Positions 6,739 to 14,287 are shown, counted from the first letter of the stretch. The stretch is DNA of 23,785 bases from DASZGI01 sp035938995 (GCF_035938995.1 NZ_DASZGI010000217.1:1-23785), one strand, 5' to 3'. The notes: generated by a model from the sequence alone, not told the origin. Numbers and translations are program-made.

Positions 6739-6984
6739 ATGTCCTCCGCTGTTGACATCATCGCTGGCGCCAACAACGTCACCGGTTCTCTCAGCGCCGT
6801 CGCGTACGGCCTGGCGGCCATCGGCCCGGGTGTCGGTATCGGTCTGATCTTCGGCCACGGCGTCGAGGCGATGGCCCGTCAGCCCGAGGCCGCCGGCATG
6901 ATCCGCACCAACATGTTCATCGGCTTCGCGCTCACCGAGGCGCTCGCGCTGCTCGGCATCGTCATGCCGTTCGTCTTCAAGTAA
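6739..6984 (+). CDS. atpE: ATP synthase Fo subunit c
   Basis: 81-residue hairpin of two membrane helices that oligomerises into the rotor ring. The proton carboxylate is E67 in FALTEALALLG, and the polar loop ARQPE (46-50) contacts the central stalk. Residues after E67 are Ala-Leu, not the Ser/Thr of sodium-binding rings, so proton coupling is expected. ATG at 6739 is chosen over an in-frame GTG at 6700 because it gives the family N-terminus and has GAAGGA (6724-6729) at proper distance. The glycine-rich first helix GPGVGIGLIFG is present. Confidence 0.97.
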   Translation: MSSAVDIIAGANNVTGSLSAVAYGLAAIGPGVGIGLIFGHGVEAMARQPEAAGMIRTNMFIGFALTEALALLGIVMPFVFK

Positions 6985-6990
6985 GCCGAA

Positions 6991-7016
6991 TCCTTAACGT
7001 GCGAATGCCTTAAGGA
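6991..7016 (+). promoter_or_regulatory. Hairpin sequestering the atpF ribosome site
   Basis: TCCTTAA (6991-6997) is exactly complementary to TTAAGGA (7010-7016), which contains most of the atpF Shine-Dalgarno AAGGAGG (7012-7018). The 12-base loop has no other strong pairing. The arrangement could reduce translation of subunit b relative to subunit c. Confidence 0.45.
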
Positions 7017-7026
7017 GGCGACACGC

Positions 7027-7599
7027 GTGGGAACCCAGGTGACGATCCTGGCCGACCAGAACCCGGTCATCCCGAACGGCACCGAGCTGATCCTCGGCGT
7101 GATCTCGTTCGCGATCGTGTTCTTCTTCCTCTACATCAAGGCGCTGCCGGGCATCAAGAAGCTGCTCGACGAGCGCACCGAGGCGATCGAGGGCGGGCTG
7201 CTGAAGGCCGAGGCCGCGCAGGCCGAGGCCGAGCGGATCAAGCAGGACTTCACCGCGCGGCTGGCCGAGTCCCGGCACGAGGCCGCCGAGGTGCGCGCCA
7301 AGGCCCAGGCCGAGGGCGCCGCACTGGTGGACAAGGCCCGCGAGGAGGCCAACCGGCAGCGCGAGTCGATCGTGGCGGCCGGCCAGGCGCAGCTCGCCGC
7401 CGACCGCACCTCCGCGGTCTCGGTCCTCAAGGTCGACCTCGGCCGGCTCGCGGTCGAACTGGCGGACAAGATCGTCGGCGAGCGGGCCACCGACGCGGCG
7501 CTCCAGGAGCGGATCATCGACCGCTTCCTGGACGAGCTCGACGCGCGCCTGGCGAACCAGGTCCCGGCGGCCGGCTCGCAGGCCGAGCAGGTGGGCTGA
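7027..7599 (+). CDS. atpF: ATP synthase Fo subunit b
   Basis: 190-residue peripheral-stalk protein: one N-terminal membrane helix (about residues 18-37, LILGVISFAIVFFFLYIKAL) followed by a long charged, Ala/Glu/Arg-rich helix to the C-terminus, as expected for the b dimer that holds delta and the alpha3beta3 head. The GTG start at 7027 has a near-consensus AAGGAGG (7012-7018) 8 bases upstream. The stop TGA shares one base with the atpH start (TGATG), so translation of b and delta is likely coupled. Unlike mycobacteria, b and delta are not fused. Confidence 0.97.
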   Translation: MGTQVTILADQNPVIPNGTELILGVISFAIVFFFLYIKALPGIKKLLDERTEAIEGGLLKAEAAQAEAERIKQDFTARLAESRHEAAEVRAKAQAEGAALVDKAREEANRQRESIVAAGQAQLAADRTSAVSVLKVDLGRLAVELADKIVGERATDAALQERIIDRFLDELDARLANQVPAAGSQAEQVG

Positions 7600-8411
7600 T
7601 GCGCGGCGCCAGTCGGGAATCGCTCAAGCAGGCCGAGGAGTCGCTGGCCGTGCTGACGGCCGTCCCGGCGACCGACGTCACCGCCCTGTCCGACGACCTG
7701 GCCGCGATCGGTTCGCTGCTCGACCGCGACGTCTCGCTGCGCCGCCTGCTGTCCGACCCCTCACGGCCGGGTGAGGAGCGCGCGCGGCTGGTCGCCGCGC
7801 TGCTCGGCGGCAAGGTCGGTGAGCAGACCGTCGACCTGGTCTCGGGCATGGTGCGGGGACGCTGGGCGCAGCCGCGCGACCTGGCCGACGCGGTGGACGT
7901 GCTGGCCACCGAGGCCGAGCTGGCGCTCGCCGAACGGGCCGGGGCGCTCGACGCGGTCGAGGACGACCTGTTCCGCTTCGGCCGGATCCTGGCCGCCGAG
8001 CCCGAGCTGGTCTCGGGCCTGTCCGAGCGGATCCCGGCCGGGCAGCGCACCGCGCTGATCGACTCGCTGCTCGCGGGCAAGGCGAACCCGTCCGCGATCC
8101 GGCTCATCCGCCGCCTGGTCGCCGCCCCGCGCCGCCGGTCCGTGGTGGCGGGCGTGGAGGAGCTCAGCCGGATCGCCGCCGCCCGCCGCGAGCGGGTCAC
8201 CGCACTGGTCACCGCGGCCATTCCGCTGACGGAGGCGCAGCGCAGTCGGCTCACCGGCATCCTGTCCCGCTCGTACGGCCGCGAGGTGCGGCTTAACGTG
8301 GAACTGGACCAGGAGCTGATCGGCGGCATGGTCATCCGGGTAGGCGACGACATCATCGACGGGTCGATCGCCGGCCGCCTGGCCGAGGCCGCCCGCCGCG
8401 TCTCCAGCTGA
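7599..8411 (+). CDS. atpH: ATP synthase F1 subunit delta
   Basis: 270 residues, about 90 longer than the E. coli subunit but normal for actinomycetes. The C-terminal part has the family signature (LTEAQRSRLTGILSRSYGREVRLNVELDQELIGGMVIRVGDDIIDGSI). Delta links the top of the alpha3beta3 head to subunit b. The ATG overlaps the atpF stop by one base. Confidence 0.95.
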   Translation: MRGASRESLKQAEESLAVLTAVPATDVTALSDDLAAIGSLLDRDVSLRRLLSDPSRPGEERARLVAALLGGKVGEQTVDLVSGMVRGRWAQPRDLADAVDVLATEAELALAERAGALDAVEDDLFRFGRILAAEPELVSGLSERIPAGQRTALIDSLLAGKANPSAIRLIRRLVAAPRRRSVVAGVEELSRIAAARRERVTALVTAAIPLTEAQRSRLTGILSRSYGREVRLNVELDQELIGGMVIRVGDDIIDGSIAGRLAEAARRVSS

Positions 8412-8435
8412 GTGCCACGCAGGCCCAAGACTTAA

Positions 8436-8452
8436 GCCCTTCGGTGAAGGGC
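8436..8452 (+). promoter_or_regulatory. Hairpin in the atpH-atpA spacer
   Basis: GCCCTTC-GGT-GAAGGGC is a perfect 7-bp stem with a 3-nt loop, 24 bases after the atpH stop. It is not followed by a T run, so it is more likely a processing or stability element than a terminator. Confidence 0.4.
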
Positions 8453-8512
8453 GCAGGCAGGACCCAATCGCGGGCGAAGGCCCGGTTGAACACTAGGGAG
8501 TAAGGAAGACTC

Positions 8513-10153
8513 ATGACGGAGCTCACGATCCGTCCCGAGGAGATCCGGGACGCGCTGGAGCGCTTCGTCTCGTCGTACGAGCCTTCGGCCGCGAATGTCG
8601 ACGAGATCGGTACTGTCACCGAGGTCGGTGACGGTATCGCCAAGGTCGAGGGACTCCCCTCGGCGATGACGAACGAGCTGCTGAAGTTCGAGGACGGGAC
8701 GCTCGGCATCGCGCTGAACCTCGACGTGCGCGAGATCGGCGTGGTCGTCATGGGCGACTACGACCGCATCGAGGAGGGCCAGACCGTCCGGCGCACCGGC
8801 GAGATCCTGTCCGCCCCGGTCGGCGACAACTTCCTCGGCCGCGTGGTGGACCCGCTGGGCAACCCGATCGACGGCCTCGGCCCGATCGAGGCCGAGACCC
8901 GCCGGGTGCTCGAGCTGCAGGCCCCCTCGGTCATGCAGCGCCAGTCGGTCAACGAGCCGCTGCAGACGGGCATCAAGGCGATCGACTCGATGACCCCGAT
9001 CGGCCGCGGCCAGCGCCAGCTGATCATCGGCGACCGGCAGACCGGCAAGACCGCGGTCTGCATCGACACCATCATGAACCAGAAGGCGAACTGGGAGTCC
9101 GGCGACCCCAAGCTCCAGGTGCGCTGCATCTATGTCGCGGTCGGCCAGAAGGGCTCGACGATCGCGGCGGTGCGCCAGGCGCTGGAGGACAACGGCGCGC
9201 TGGAGTACACCACCATCGTCGCCGCCCCGGCCTCCGACGCGGCCGGCTTCAAGTACCTGGCCCCGTACACCGGCTCGGCCATCGGCCAGCACTGGATGTA
9301 CGCGGGCAAGCACGTGCTGATCATCTTCGACGACCTGTCCAAGCAGGCCGAGGCGTACCGCGCGATGTCGCTGCTGCTGCGCCGCCCGCCGGGCCGCGAG
9401 GCCTACCCCGGCGACGTGTTCTACCTGCACTCCCGGCTGCTCGAGCGGTGCGCCAAGCTGTCCGACGACATGGGCGCCGGCTCGCTGACCGGCCTGCCGA
9501 TCGTGGAGACCAAGGCGAACGACATCTCCGCGTTCATCCCGACCAACGTCATCTCCATCACCGACGGCCAGTGCTTCCTGGAGACCGACCTGTTCAACTC
9601 GGGCGTGCGCCCCGCGGTGAACGTCGGCACCTCGGTCTCCCGGGTCGGCGGCGCGGCGCAGGTCAAGGCGATGCGCCAGGTCTCCGGCTCGCTGCGGGTG
9701 GACCTGGCCCAGTTCCGCGACCTGGAGGCGTTCGCCGCCTTCGCCTCCGACCTGGACGACGCGTCGAAGGCGCAGCTGGCCCGCGGCCAGCGGATGGTCG
9801 AGCTGCTCAAGCAGCCGCAGTACAGCCCGTTCCCGGTGGAGGACCAGGTCGTCTCGATCTGGTCCGGCACCTCCGGCGAGCTGGACGAGGTCCCGGCCGA
9901 GGACGTCCGCCGGTTCGAGGCCGAGTTCCTGGACTACCTGAAGTCCTCCCGCCCGGAGATCCTGCGCAGCATCGCGTCCAAGAACGAGAAGCTGTCGGAC
10001 GACGAGATCGCGCTGCTCAAGTCCGCGATCGACGCGTTCAAGAACACATTCGAGAAGGGCGACGGACAGCTGCTGCGCGGGGACGTCCCGGTCGGCGCCC
10101 TGGACCCCGAAGACGTGGCCCAGGAGAAGATCGTCCGGCACACGAGGGGCTGA
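8513..10153 (+). CDS. atpA: ATP synthase F1 subunit alpha
   Basis: 546-residue non-catalytic nucleotide-binding subunit. Walker A GDRQTGKT is at 173-180, and the arginine finger R377 lies in GTSVSRVGGAAQ. The N-terminal beta-barrel begins near residue 30 (IGTVTEVGDGIAKVEGL). ATG at 8513 has AAGGAAG (8502-8508) upstream. The protein extends about 33 residues past the E. coli C-terminus (roughly 514-546: GDGQLLRGDVPVGALDPEDV...). In mycobacteria a comparable alpha extension suppresses ATP hydrolysis; that this one does the same is inference, since the sequences match only loosely. Confidence 0.98.
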   Translation: MTELTIRPEEIRDALERFVSSYEPSAANVDEIGTVTEVGDGIAKVEGLPSAMTNELLKFEDGTLGIALNLDVREIGVVVMGDYDRIEEGQTVRRTGEILSAPVGDNFLGRVVDPLGNPIDGLGPIEAETRRVLELQAPSVMQRQSVNEPLQTGIKAIDSMTPIGRGQRQLIIGDRQTGKTAVCIDTIMNQKANWESGDPKLQVRCIYVAVGQKGSTIAAVRQALEDNGALEYTTIVAAPASDAAGFKYLAPYTGSAIGQHWMYAGKHVLIIFDDLSKQAEAYRAMSLLLRRPPGREAYPGDVFYLHSRLLERCAKLSDDMGAGSLTGLPIVETKANDISAFIPTNVISITDGQCFLETDLFNSGVRPAVNVGTSVSRVGGAAQVKAMRQVSGSLRVDLAQFRDLEAFAAFASDLDDASKAQLARGQRMVELLKQPQYSPFPVEDQVVSIWSGTSGELDEVPAEDVRRFEAEFLDYLKSSRPEILRSIASKNEKLSDDEIALLKSAIDAFKNTFEKGDGQLLRGDVPVGALDPEDVAQEKIVRHTRG

Positions 10154-10159
10154 GCCGAC

Positions 10160-10207
10160 GTGACCACCGCCACCGACCATCCCGACGAGCTCGGAAAGGG
10201 GGCTTGA
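10160..10207 (+). other. Possible 15-codon upstream ORF before atpG
   Basis: A GTG-started frame of 15 residues fills the atpA-atpG spacer and ends 4 bases before the atpG ATG. GAGGGG (10144-10149) is in place to serve as its ribosome site. Its reading would carry ribosomes through the atpG Shine-Dalgarno (GGAAAGGGGG, about 10192-10201). It may be chance. Confidence 0.25.
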
Positions 10208-10211
10208 GTAC

Positions 10212-11120
10212 ATGGCCGGCCAACTCCGGGTCTACCGGCGGCGCATCGCGTCCGTCTCCGCGACCAAGAAGATCACCCGCGCCCAGGAGCTGATCGCCAC
10301 CGCGCGCATCGCCAAGGCGCAGCAGCGGGTCGCGCAGTCGACGCCGTACGCGCGGGAGATCACCCGGGCCGTCTCCGCGGTCGCCTCGCACTCCAACGCC
10401 AGGCACCCGCTGATCGGCGAGCGCCCGAACCTGCGGCGCGCGGCCGTCGTGCTCGTCACGGCCGACCGCGGGTTCGCCGGCGCGTACAACAGCGCCGCCG
10501 TCAAGCAGGCCGAGCAGTTGGTCGCCCTGCTGCGCGAGCAGGGCAAGGAGATCGACCGGTACGTGATCGGCCGCAAGGGCGTCACGTACTACACCTTCCG
10601 CGGCGTCACGCTGGCCGGGTCGTGGACCGGGTTCTCCGACAACCCGCAGTACGGCGACGCCGCCGCGATCGGCGACACGCTGATCGAGTCCTTCCTCAAG
10701 GGCGGCGAGGACGGCGGGGTGGACGAGCTGCACGTGGTCTCCACCGAATTCCACACGATGCTGAGCCAGACTCCGATCGCGGACCGCTTCCTGCCTTTGG
10801 AGATCGAGGAGAGCACCGAGCCGCCGCCGGGCGGGGTCTTCCCGCTCTACGAGTTCGAGCCGTCCCCGGCGGAGGTGCTCGACGCGCTGCTGCCGCAGTA
10901 CATCAAGGCACGGCTCTACAACGCCCTGCTCCAGTCGGCGGCCTCCGAGCACGCCGCGCGGCGCCGGGCGATGAAGTCGGCGACGGACAACGCCACGGAC
11001 CTCATCCGCCAGTACACCCGACTGGCGAACTCGGCCCGCCAGGCCGACATCACCCAGGAAATCAGCGAGATCGTGGGCGGCGCGAACGCGCTGGCCGACG
11101 CGTCCGCGGGAAGCGAATAG
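10212..11120 (+). CDS. atpG: ATP synthase F1 subunit gamma
   Basis: 302-residue central-stalk subunit. The N-terminal helix (QLRVYRRRIASVSATKKITRAQELIATARIAKAQ) and C-terminal helix (ARRRAMKSATDNATDLIRQYTRLAN...ITQEISEIVGGANAL) form the coiled-coil axle that turns inside alpha3beta3. The Rossmann-like middle part starts with VVLVTADRGFAGAYN. ATG at 10212 follows GGAAAGGGGG. The stop TAG at 11118-11120 overlaps the ribosome site of atpD. Confidence 0.97.
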   Translation: MAGQLRVYRRRIASVSATKKITRAQELIATARIAKAQQRVAQSTPYAREITRAVSAVASHSNARHPLIGERPNLRRAAVVLVTADRGFAGAYNSAAVKQAEQLVALLREQGKEIDRYVIGRKGVTYYTFRGVTLAGSWTGFSDNPQYGDAAAIGDTLIESFLKGGEDGGVDELHVVSTEFHTMLSQTPIADRFLPLEIEESTEPPPGGVFPLYEFEPSPAEVLDALLPQYIKARLYNALLQSAASEHAARRRAMKSATDNATDLIRQYTRLANSARQADITQEISEIVGGANALADASAGSE

Positions 11121-11125
11121 GAACC

Positions 11126-12565
11126 ATGACGACCACCGACCAGACGGCCACGACCGGCACCGGCCGCGTCTCGCGGATCATCGGTCCCGTCGTCGACGTG
11201 GAATTCCCCGTCGACGCGATGCCGGAGCTGAACAACGCGCTGACGATCGACTACGACTTCCTGGGCGAGACCCGCACGCTGACCCTCGAGGTCGCCCAGC
11301 ACATCGGCGACAACATGGTCCGCGCGATCGCGATGAAGCCCACCGACGGCCTGGTGCGCGGCTCCGAGGTGAAGGACACCGGCGGCCCGATCAACGTGCC
11401 GGTGGGCAATGTCACCCTGGGCCACGTGTTCAACGTGACCGGCGACGTGCTCAACCTCAAGGAGGGCGAGACCTTCGAGGCCGGCGAGCGCTGGGGCATC
11501 CACCGCAAGGCGCCGAGCTTCGACCAGCTGGACTCGAAGACCGAGATGTTCACTACCGGCATCAAGGTCATCGACCTGCTCACCCCGTACGTCAACGGCG
11601 GCAAGATCGGCCTGTTCGGCGGCGCGGGCGTGGGCAAGACGGTGCTCATCCAGGAGCTGATCTACCGGGTCGCGGAGAACTTCGGCGGCGTGTCGGTGTT
11701 CGCCGGCGTCGGCGAGCGCACCCGCGAGGGCAACGACCTGATCGCGGAGATGACCGAGACCGGCGTCATCGAGAAGACCGCGCTGGTCTACGGCCAGATG
11801 GACGAGCCGCCGGGCACCCGTCTGCGGGTCGCCCTCTCCGCGCTGACGATGGCCGAGTACTTCCGGGACGTCCAGAAGCAGGACGTACTGCTGTTCATCG
11901 ACAACATCTTCCGGTTCACCCAGGCCGGCTCCGAGGTGTCCACCCTGCTGGGGCGGATGCCCTCGGCGGTGGGGTACCAGCCCACGCTCGCCGACGAGAT
12001 GGGCCAGCTTCAGGAGCGGATCACCTCCACCCGGGGGCACTCGATCACCTCCATGCAGGCGATCTACGTTCCCGCCGACGACATCACCGACCCCGCCCCG
12101 CACACCACCTTCGCCCACCTGGACGCGACCACGGTGCTGTCCCGGGCGATCACCGAGAAGGGCATCTTCCCGGCGGTCGACCCGCTCGACTCCACCTCCC
12201 GCATCCTGGACGCCAAGTACGTGGGGGACGAGCATTACGACGTCGCCCGGGAGGTACAGCGGATCCTGCAGCGGTACAAGGAGCTCCAGGACATCATCGC
12301 CATCCTGGGCATCGACGAGCTGTCCGAAGAGGACCAGGTCACGGTCAAGCGGGCCCGGCGGATCGAGCGCTTCCTGTCGCACCCGATGTTCGTGGCGGAG
12401 CAGTTCACCGGCCAGCCGGGCGTGTTCGTGTCACTGTCGGAGACGGTGGCATCGTTCAAGGCGCTCACCGAGGGCAAGTATGACAACATCCCCGAGCAGG
12501 CGTTCTTCATGTGCGGCGGGATCGAGGACGTGGAGCGCAAGGCCGCGGAGCTGGAGCGGCAATGA
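11126..12565 (+). CDS. atpD: ATP synthase F1 subunit beta
   Basis: 479-residue catalytic subunit. Walker A is GGAGVGKT at 165-172, the catalytic glutamate is E197 in AGVGERTREGNDL, LLFIDNIFRFTQAGSEVS follows, and the DELSEED motif that contacts gamma is at 397-403. ATG at 11126 is chosen because it gives the family N-terminus (GRVSRIIGPVVDVEFP near residue 12); the open frame itself extends far upstream inside atpG. The ribosome site AGGAA (11119-11123) overlaps the atpG stop. The stop TGA overlaps an ATG (ATGA at 12562-12565) opening a small ORF. Confidence 0.98.
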   Translation: MTTTDQTATTGTGRVSRIIGPVVDVEFPVDAMPELNNALTIDYDFLGETRTLTLEVAQHIGDNMVRAIAMKPTDGLVRGSEVKDTGGPINVPVGNVTLGHVFNVTGDVLNLKEGETFEAGERWGIHRKAPSFDQLDSKTEMFTTGIKVIDLLTPYVNGGKIGLFGGAGVGKTVLIQELIYRVAENFGGVSVFAGVGERTREGNDLIAEMTETGVIEKTALVYGQMDEPPGTRLRVALSALTMAEYFRDVQKQDVLLFIDNIFRFTQAGSEVSTLLGRMPSAVGYQPTLADEMGQLQERITSTRGHSITSMQAIYVPADDITDPAPHTTFAHLDATTVLSRAITEKGIFPAVDPLDSTSRILDAKYVGDEHYDVAREVQRILQRYKELQDIIAILGIDELSEEDQVTVKRARRIERFLSHPMFVAEQFTGQPGVFVSLSETVASFKALTEGKYDNIPEQAFFMCGGIEDVERKAAELERQ

Positions 12566-12714
12566 GACACCCTCTGCTGACCTCAGGCCGTGTCACGCCG
12601 CAGCCACCGGGCCGAACGCCGCATAAGGCGCCCCAGGCGCCGTTGTGGTGTCCCGGCGGCGAGGACATGCCTCCCAAAGCCAGCGAAGCGCCCGCGAGGG
12701 AGGCCATGAAATGA
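12562..12714 (+). CDS. Small ORF of 50 residues between atpD and atpC, unrecognised
   Basis: Starts in the ATGA overlap with the atpD stop and has GGAGCGG (12553-12559) as a possible ribosome site inside atpD. It ends in a second ATGA overlap. The product is Pro-rich and basic with no hydrophobic segment and no family I recognise. Twelve of its 50 codons end in A or T, more than the neighbouring atp genes, so selection for its protein sequence is doubtful. It may matter only as a translated spacer that couples atpC to atpD. Confidence 0.35.
   Translation: MRHPLLTSGRVTPQPPGRTPHKAPQAPLWCPGGEDMPPKASEAPAREAMK
12627..12641 (+). repeat. GGCGCC hairpin in the atpD-atpC spacer
   Basis: GGCGCC-CCA-GGCGCC: two copies of a self-complementary hexamer that can fold as a 6-bp hairpin with a 3-nt loop. 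Confidence 0.4.
12669..12704 (+). promoter_or_regulatory. Inverted repeat masking the ribosome site before atpC
   Basis: GCCTCCC (12669-12675) pairs with GGGAGGC (12698-12704). GGGAGG is the Shine-Dalgarno for the ATG at 12711 that opens the 12-codon ORF overlapping atpC. With one bulged base the stem extends to 12667 and 12707. Confidence 0.45.
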
Positions 12715-12749
12715 GCGCGCTCGAAGCGGCGGGCGGGCCGGCGACGTGA
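12711..12749 (+). other. 12-codon ORF coupling to atpC
   Basis: The ATG overlaps the stop of the 50-residue ORF (ATGA) and its TGA overlaps the atpC start (GTGA at 12746-12749). GGGAGG (12698-12703) is 7 bases upstream. Probably a coupling device rather than a functional peptide. Confidence 0.3.
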
Positions 12750-13162
12750 CGGTACGAGTGGCCCTGGTGGCCCCGGACGGCGAGATCTGGTCCGGGATGG
12801 CCCGCATGGTGATCGCCAAGACCCTCGATGGCGACCTGGGCATCCTCACCGGGCACCCGCCCGTGGTCGGGATCCTCGCCGATGCCAGCCTGGTCCGGAT
12901 CCTGGACGTCGAGGACGGCGCGGCCGGGGACCGGGGAGAGCTGCGCGCGGCAGTAAGCAGCGGCTTCCTGTCCGTCGCGGACGACCGGATCTCGATCCTG
13001 GTACGCGAGGCGGAACTCGGCTCCCGGGTAGAGGTCTCCGCCGCGCGAGCCCGGCTGGACGCCGCGCTGTCCGAGGCCGGGCAGCAGCCACCGGGCGAGC
13101 CGGAGCCCCTTGAGGTGAGATACTCCCGCGCCGTGCTGCGGGCCGCTGGCGACCAGTCCTGA
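12746..13162 (+). CDS. atpC: ATP synthase F1 subunit epsilon
   Basis: 138 residues. The N-terminal beta-sandwich has the family pattern (VALVAPDGEIWSGMARMVIAKTLDGDLGILTGHPPVVGIL). The C-terminal helical part (from about residue 95) ends in a tail interrupted by a Pro/Gly-rich stretch (GQQPPGEPEPLE), so the helical hairpin may be shorter or distorted. Epsilon joins gamma to the c-ring and limits hydrolysis. The GTG start overlaps a preceding tiny ORF; no strong independent ribosome site lies within 12 bases, only GGCGGGCGGG slightly upstream. Confidence 0.93.
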   Translation: MTVRVALVAPDGEIWSGMARMVIAKTLDGDLGILTGHPPVVGILADASLVRILDVEDGAAGDRGELRAAVSSGFLSVADDRISILVREAELGSRVEVSAARARLDAALSEAGQQPPGEPEPLEVRYSRAVLRAAGDQS

Positions 13163-13183
13163 CGGGTGCCAGCCGGGCCGGGG

Positions 13184-13618
13184 ATGAGCACAGCGATTGC
13201 GCTCGACGCGGCCTGGATCTTCGCCGCGTTCCTGGTCATCATCGTGCTCGGCGCGACCGGCCTGGCCATCCGGCGGATGTTGCTCGACCGCGGCGGCGGG
13301 ACAGTGGAGTGCGGCCTGCGCCGGCCGGGCGCCTCCTGGCGGCTTGGCGTCGCCGCCTACGGGGCGGCGGAACTGCGCTGGTACGACGCCGTCGGCGTGC
13401 TGCTCACCCCGGAAGAGGTGCTGGCCCGGCGGACCCTGTCGGTCGAGTCCCGGCGGGAGGCCTACCCGGCCGAGGCCACGCTGCTCGGACAGGGGATGGT
13501 CGTGATGTCCTGCACCGCCGGTGAGGTGCCGCAGACCGTGGACCTGGCCATGCGCGAGGACGCGCTGACTGGCTTCCTGGCCTGGCTCGAATCCGCCCCG
13601 CCCGGCGCCTACGGCTGA
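13184..13618 (+). CDS. DUF2550 single-pass membrane protein
   Basis: 144 residues with one N-terminal membrane helix (about 9-29) and a cytoplasmic domain ending in EDALTGFLAWLESAPPG, the diagnostic end of the DUF2550 family found directly behind atpC in many actinobacteria. Its function is unknown. ATG at 13184 is preferred; GTG at 13166 is possible but has no ribosome site. The ATG is preceded only by GGGCCGGGG, which is weak, so it may be read by coupling with atpC, whose stop is 21 bases away. Confidence 0.88.
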   Translation: MSTAIALDAAWIFAAFLVIIVLGATGLAIRRMLLDRGGGTVECGLRRPGASWRLGVAAYGAAELRWYDAVGVLLTPEEVLARRTLSVESRREAYPAEATLLGQGMVVMSCTAGEVPQTVDLAMREDALTGFLAWLESAPPGAYG

Positions 13619-13681
13619 GCCGGCCCGGCCCGCGGCGGCCCCGCGCTCCGCGATCGCGATCCAGCGCTCAGCAAGCGCGCC

Positions 13682-14287
13682 TCAGCGCTCGCCGCCAGGC
13701 TTCCACAGCACGTCGCCGCGGCTGCCGTTGGCCGCCCGGGCGAGGATGAACAGCAGGTCGGAGAGCCGGTTAAGGTACCGCGCGGTGAGCGGGTTCATCG
13801 AGTCCCCGTAGGCCTCCAGGGCCGCCCACGCGCTGCGCTCCGCCCGGCGCACCACCGTCCGGGCCGTGTGCAGCAGTGCCGCCCCCGGCGTGCCCCCGGG
13901 CAGCAGGAAGCTGCGCAGCGTGGGCAGGCCCTCGTTGTACTGGTCGCAGGCCCGTTCCAGGTCGCTCACATAACGGTCGTCCACCCGCAGCGGCGGGTAC
14001 GCCGGCTCGCTGACGACCGGATTGCACAGGTCCGCGCCGACATCGAACAGCTCGTTCTGGATCCGGGTCAGCAGCGTCACGATGCCCGCGTCCAGCTGGC
14101 CGAGCGCGAGCGCGGTGCCGATCGCGCAGTTGGCCTCGTCCACGTCGGCGTAGGCGGCCAGCCGCGGGTCACCCTTGCCCACGCGGCTGCCGTCCCCGAG
14201 CGCTGTGGTCCCGCCATCACCAGTCCTGGTGTAGATGCGGGAGAGCACCACGGGCTTGTCGCGGGCGTCCATACCGTCTGCTGGCAT
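13682..14287 (-). CDS. PduO-type cob(I)alamin adenosyltransferase
   Basis: 201 residues from ATG at 14287. It moves the adenosyl group of ATP to cob(I)alamin, giving adenosylcobalamin for mutases and class II ribonucleotide reductase. The ATP-binding N-terminal signature TRTGDGGTT is at 20-28, and the family helices with RTVVRRAERSAW and NRLSDLLFILARAAN follow. The frame is open up to 14437, but the family begins near the chosen start, where GGTGAG lies 3 bases before the ATG; ATG at 14272 is a close alternative. It converges with the DUF2550 gene, an arrangement shared with Streptomyces. Confidence 0.93.
   Translation of the reverse strand: MPADGMDARDKPVVLSRIYTRTGDGGTTALGDGSRVGKGDPRLAAYADVDEANCAIGTALALGQLDAGIVTLLTRIQNELFDVGADLCNPVVSEPAYPPLRVDDRYVSDLERACDQYNEGLPTLRSFLLPGGTPGAALLHTARTVVRRAERSAWAALEAYGDSMNPLTARYLNRLSDLLFILARAANGSRGDVLWKPGGER

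Noticed and set aside
7027..8411. Fused b-delta subunit as in mycobacteria
   Set aside because: The two genes are in different frames with a clear TGATG stop/start; they are separate proteins.
8432..10213. 593-codon open frame on the minus strand opposite atpA
   Set aside because: It mirrors atpA codon by codon in a GC-rich sequence; its product is low-complexity Arg/Gly/Leu/Asp with no family likeness and no ribosome site.
10916..12382. 488-codon minus-strand open frame across atpG-atpD
   Set aside because: Shadow of two well-identified genes, biased His/Asp/Gly/Arg composition.
13640..13654. 15-mer CCCGCGCTCCGCGAT shared with 20684-20698 as a mobile repeat
   Set aside because: Too short and GC-rich for two copies to prove a repeat family; kept only as a remark on the HAD breakpoint.
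13614..13672. GCTGAGC/GCTCAGC inverted repeat as terminator between DUF2550 and the adenosyltransferase
   Set aside because: Seven pairs around a 45-base loop, and the left arm contains the stop codon; not convincing.
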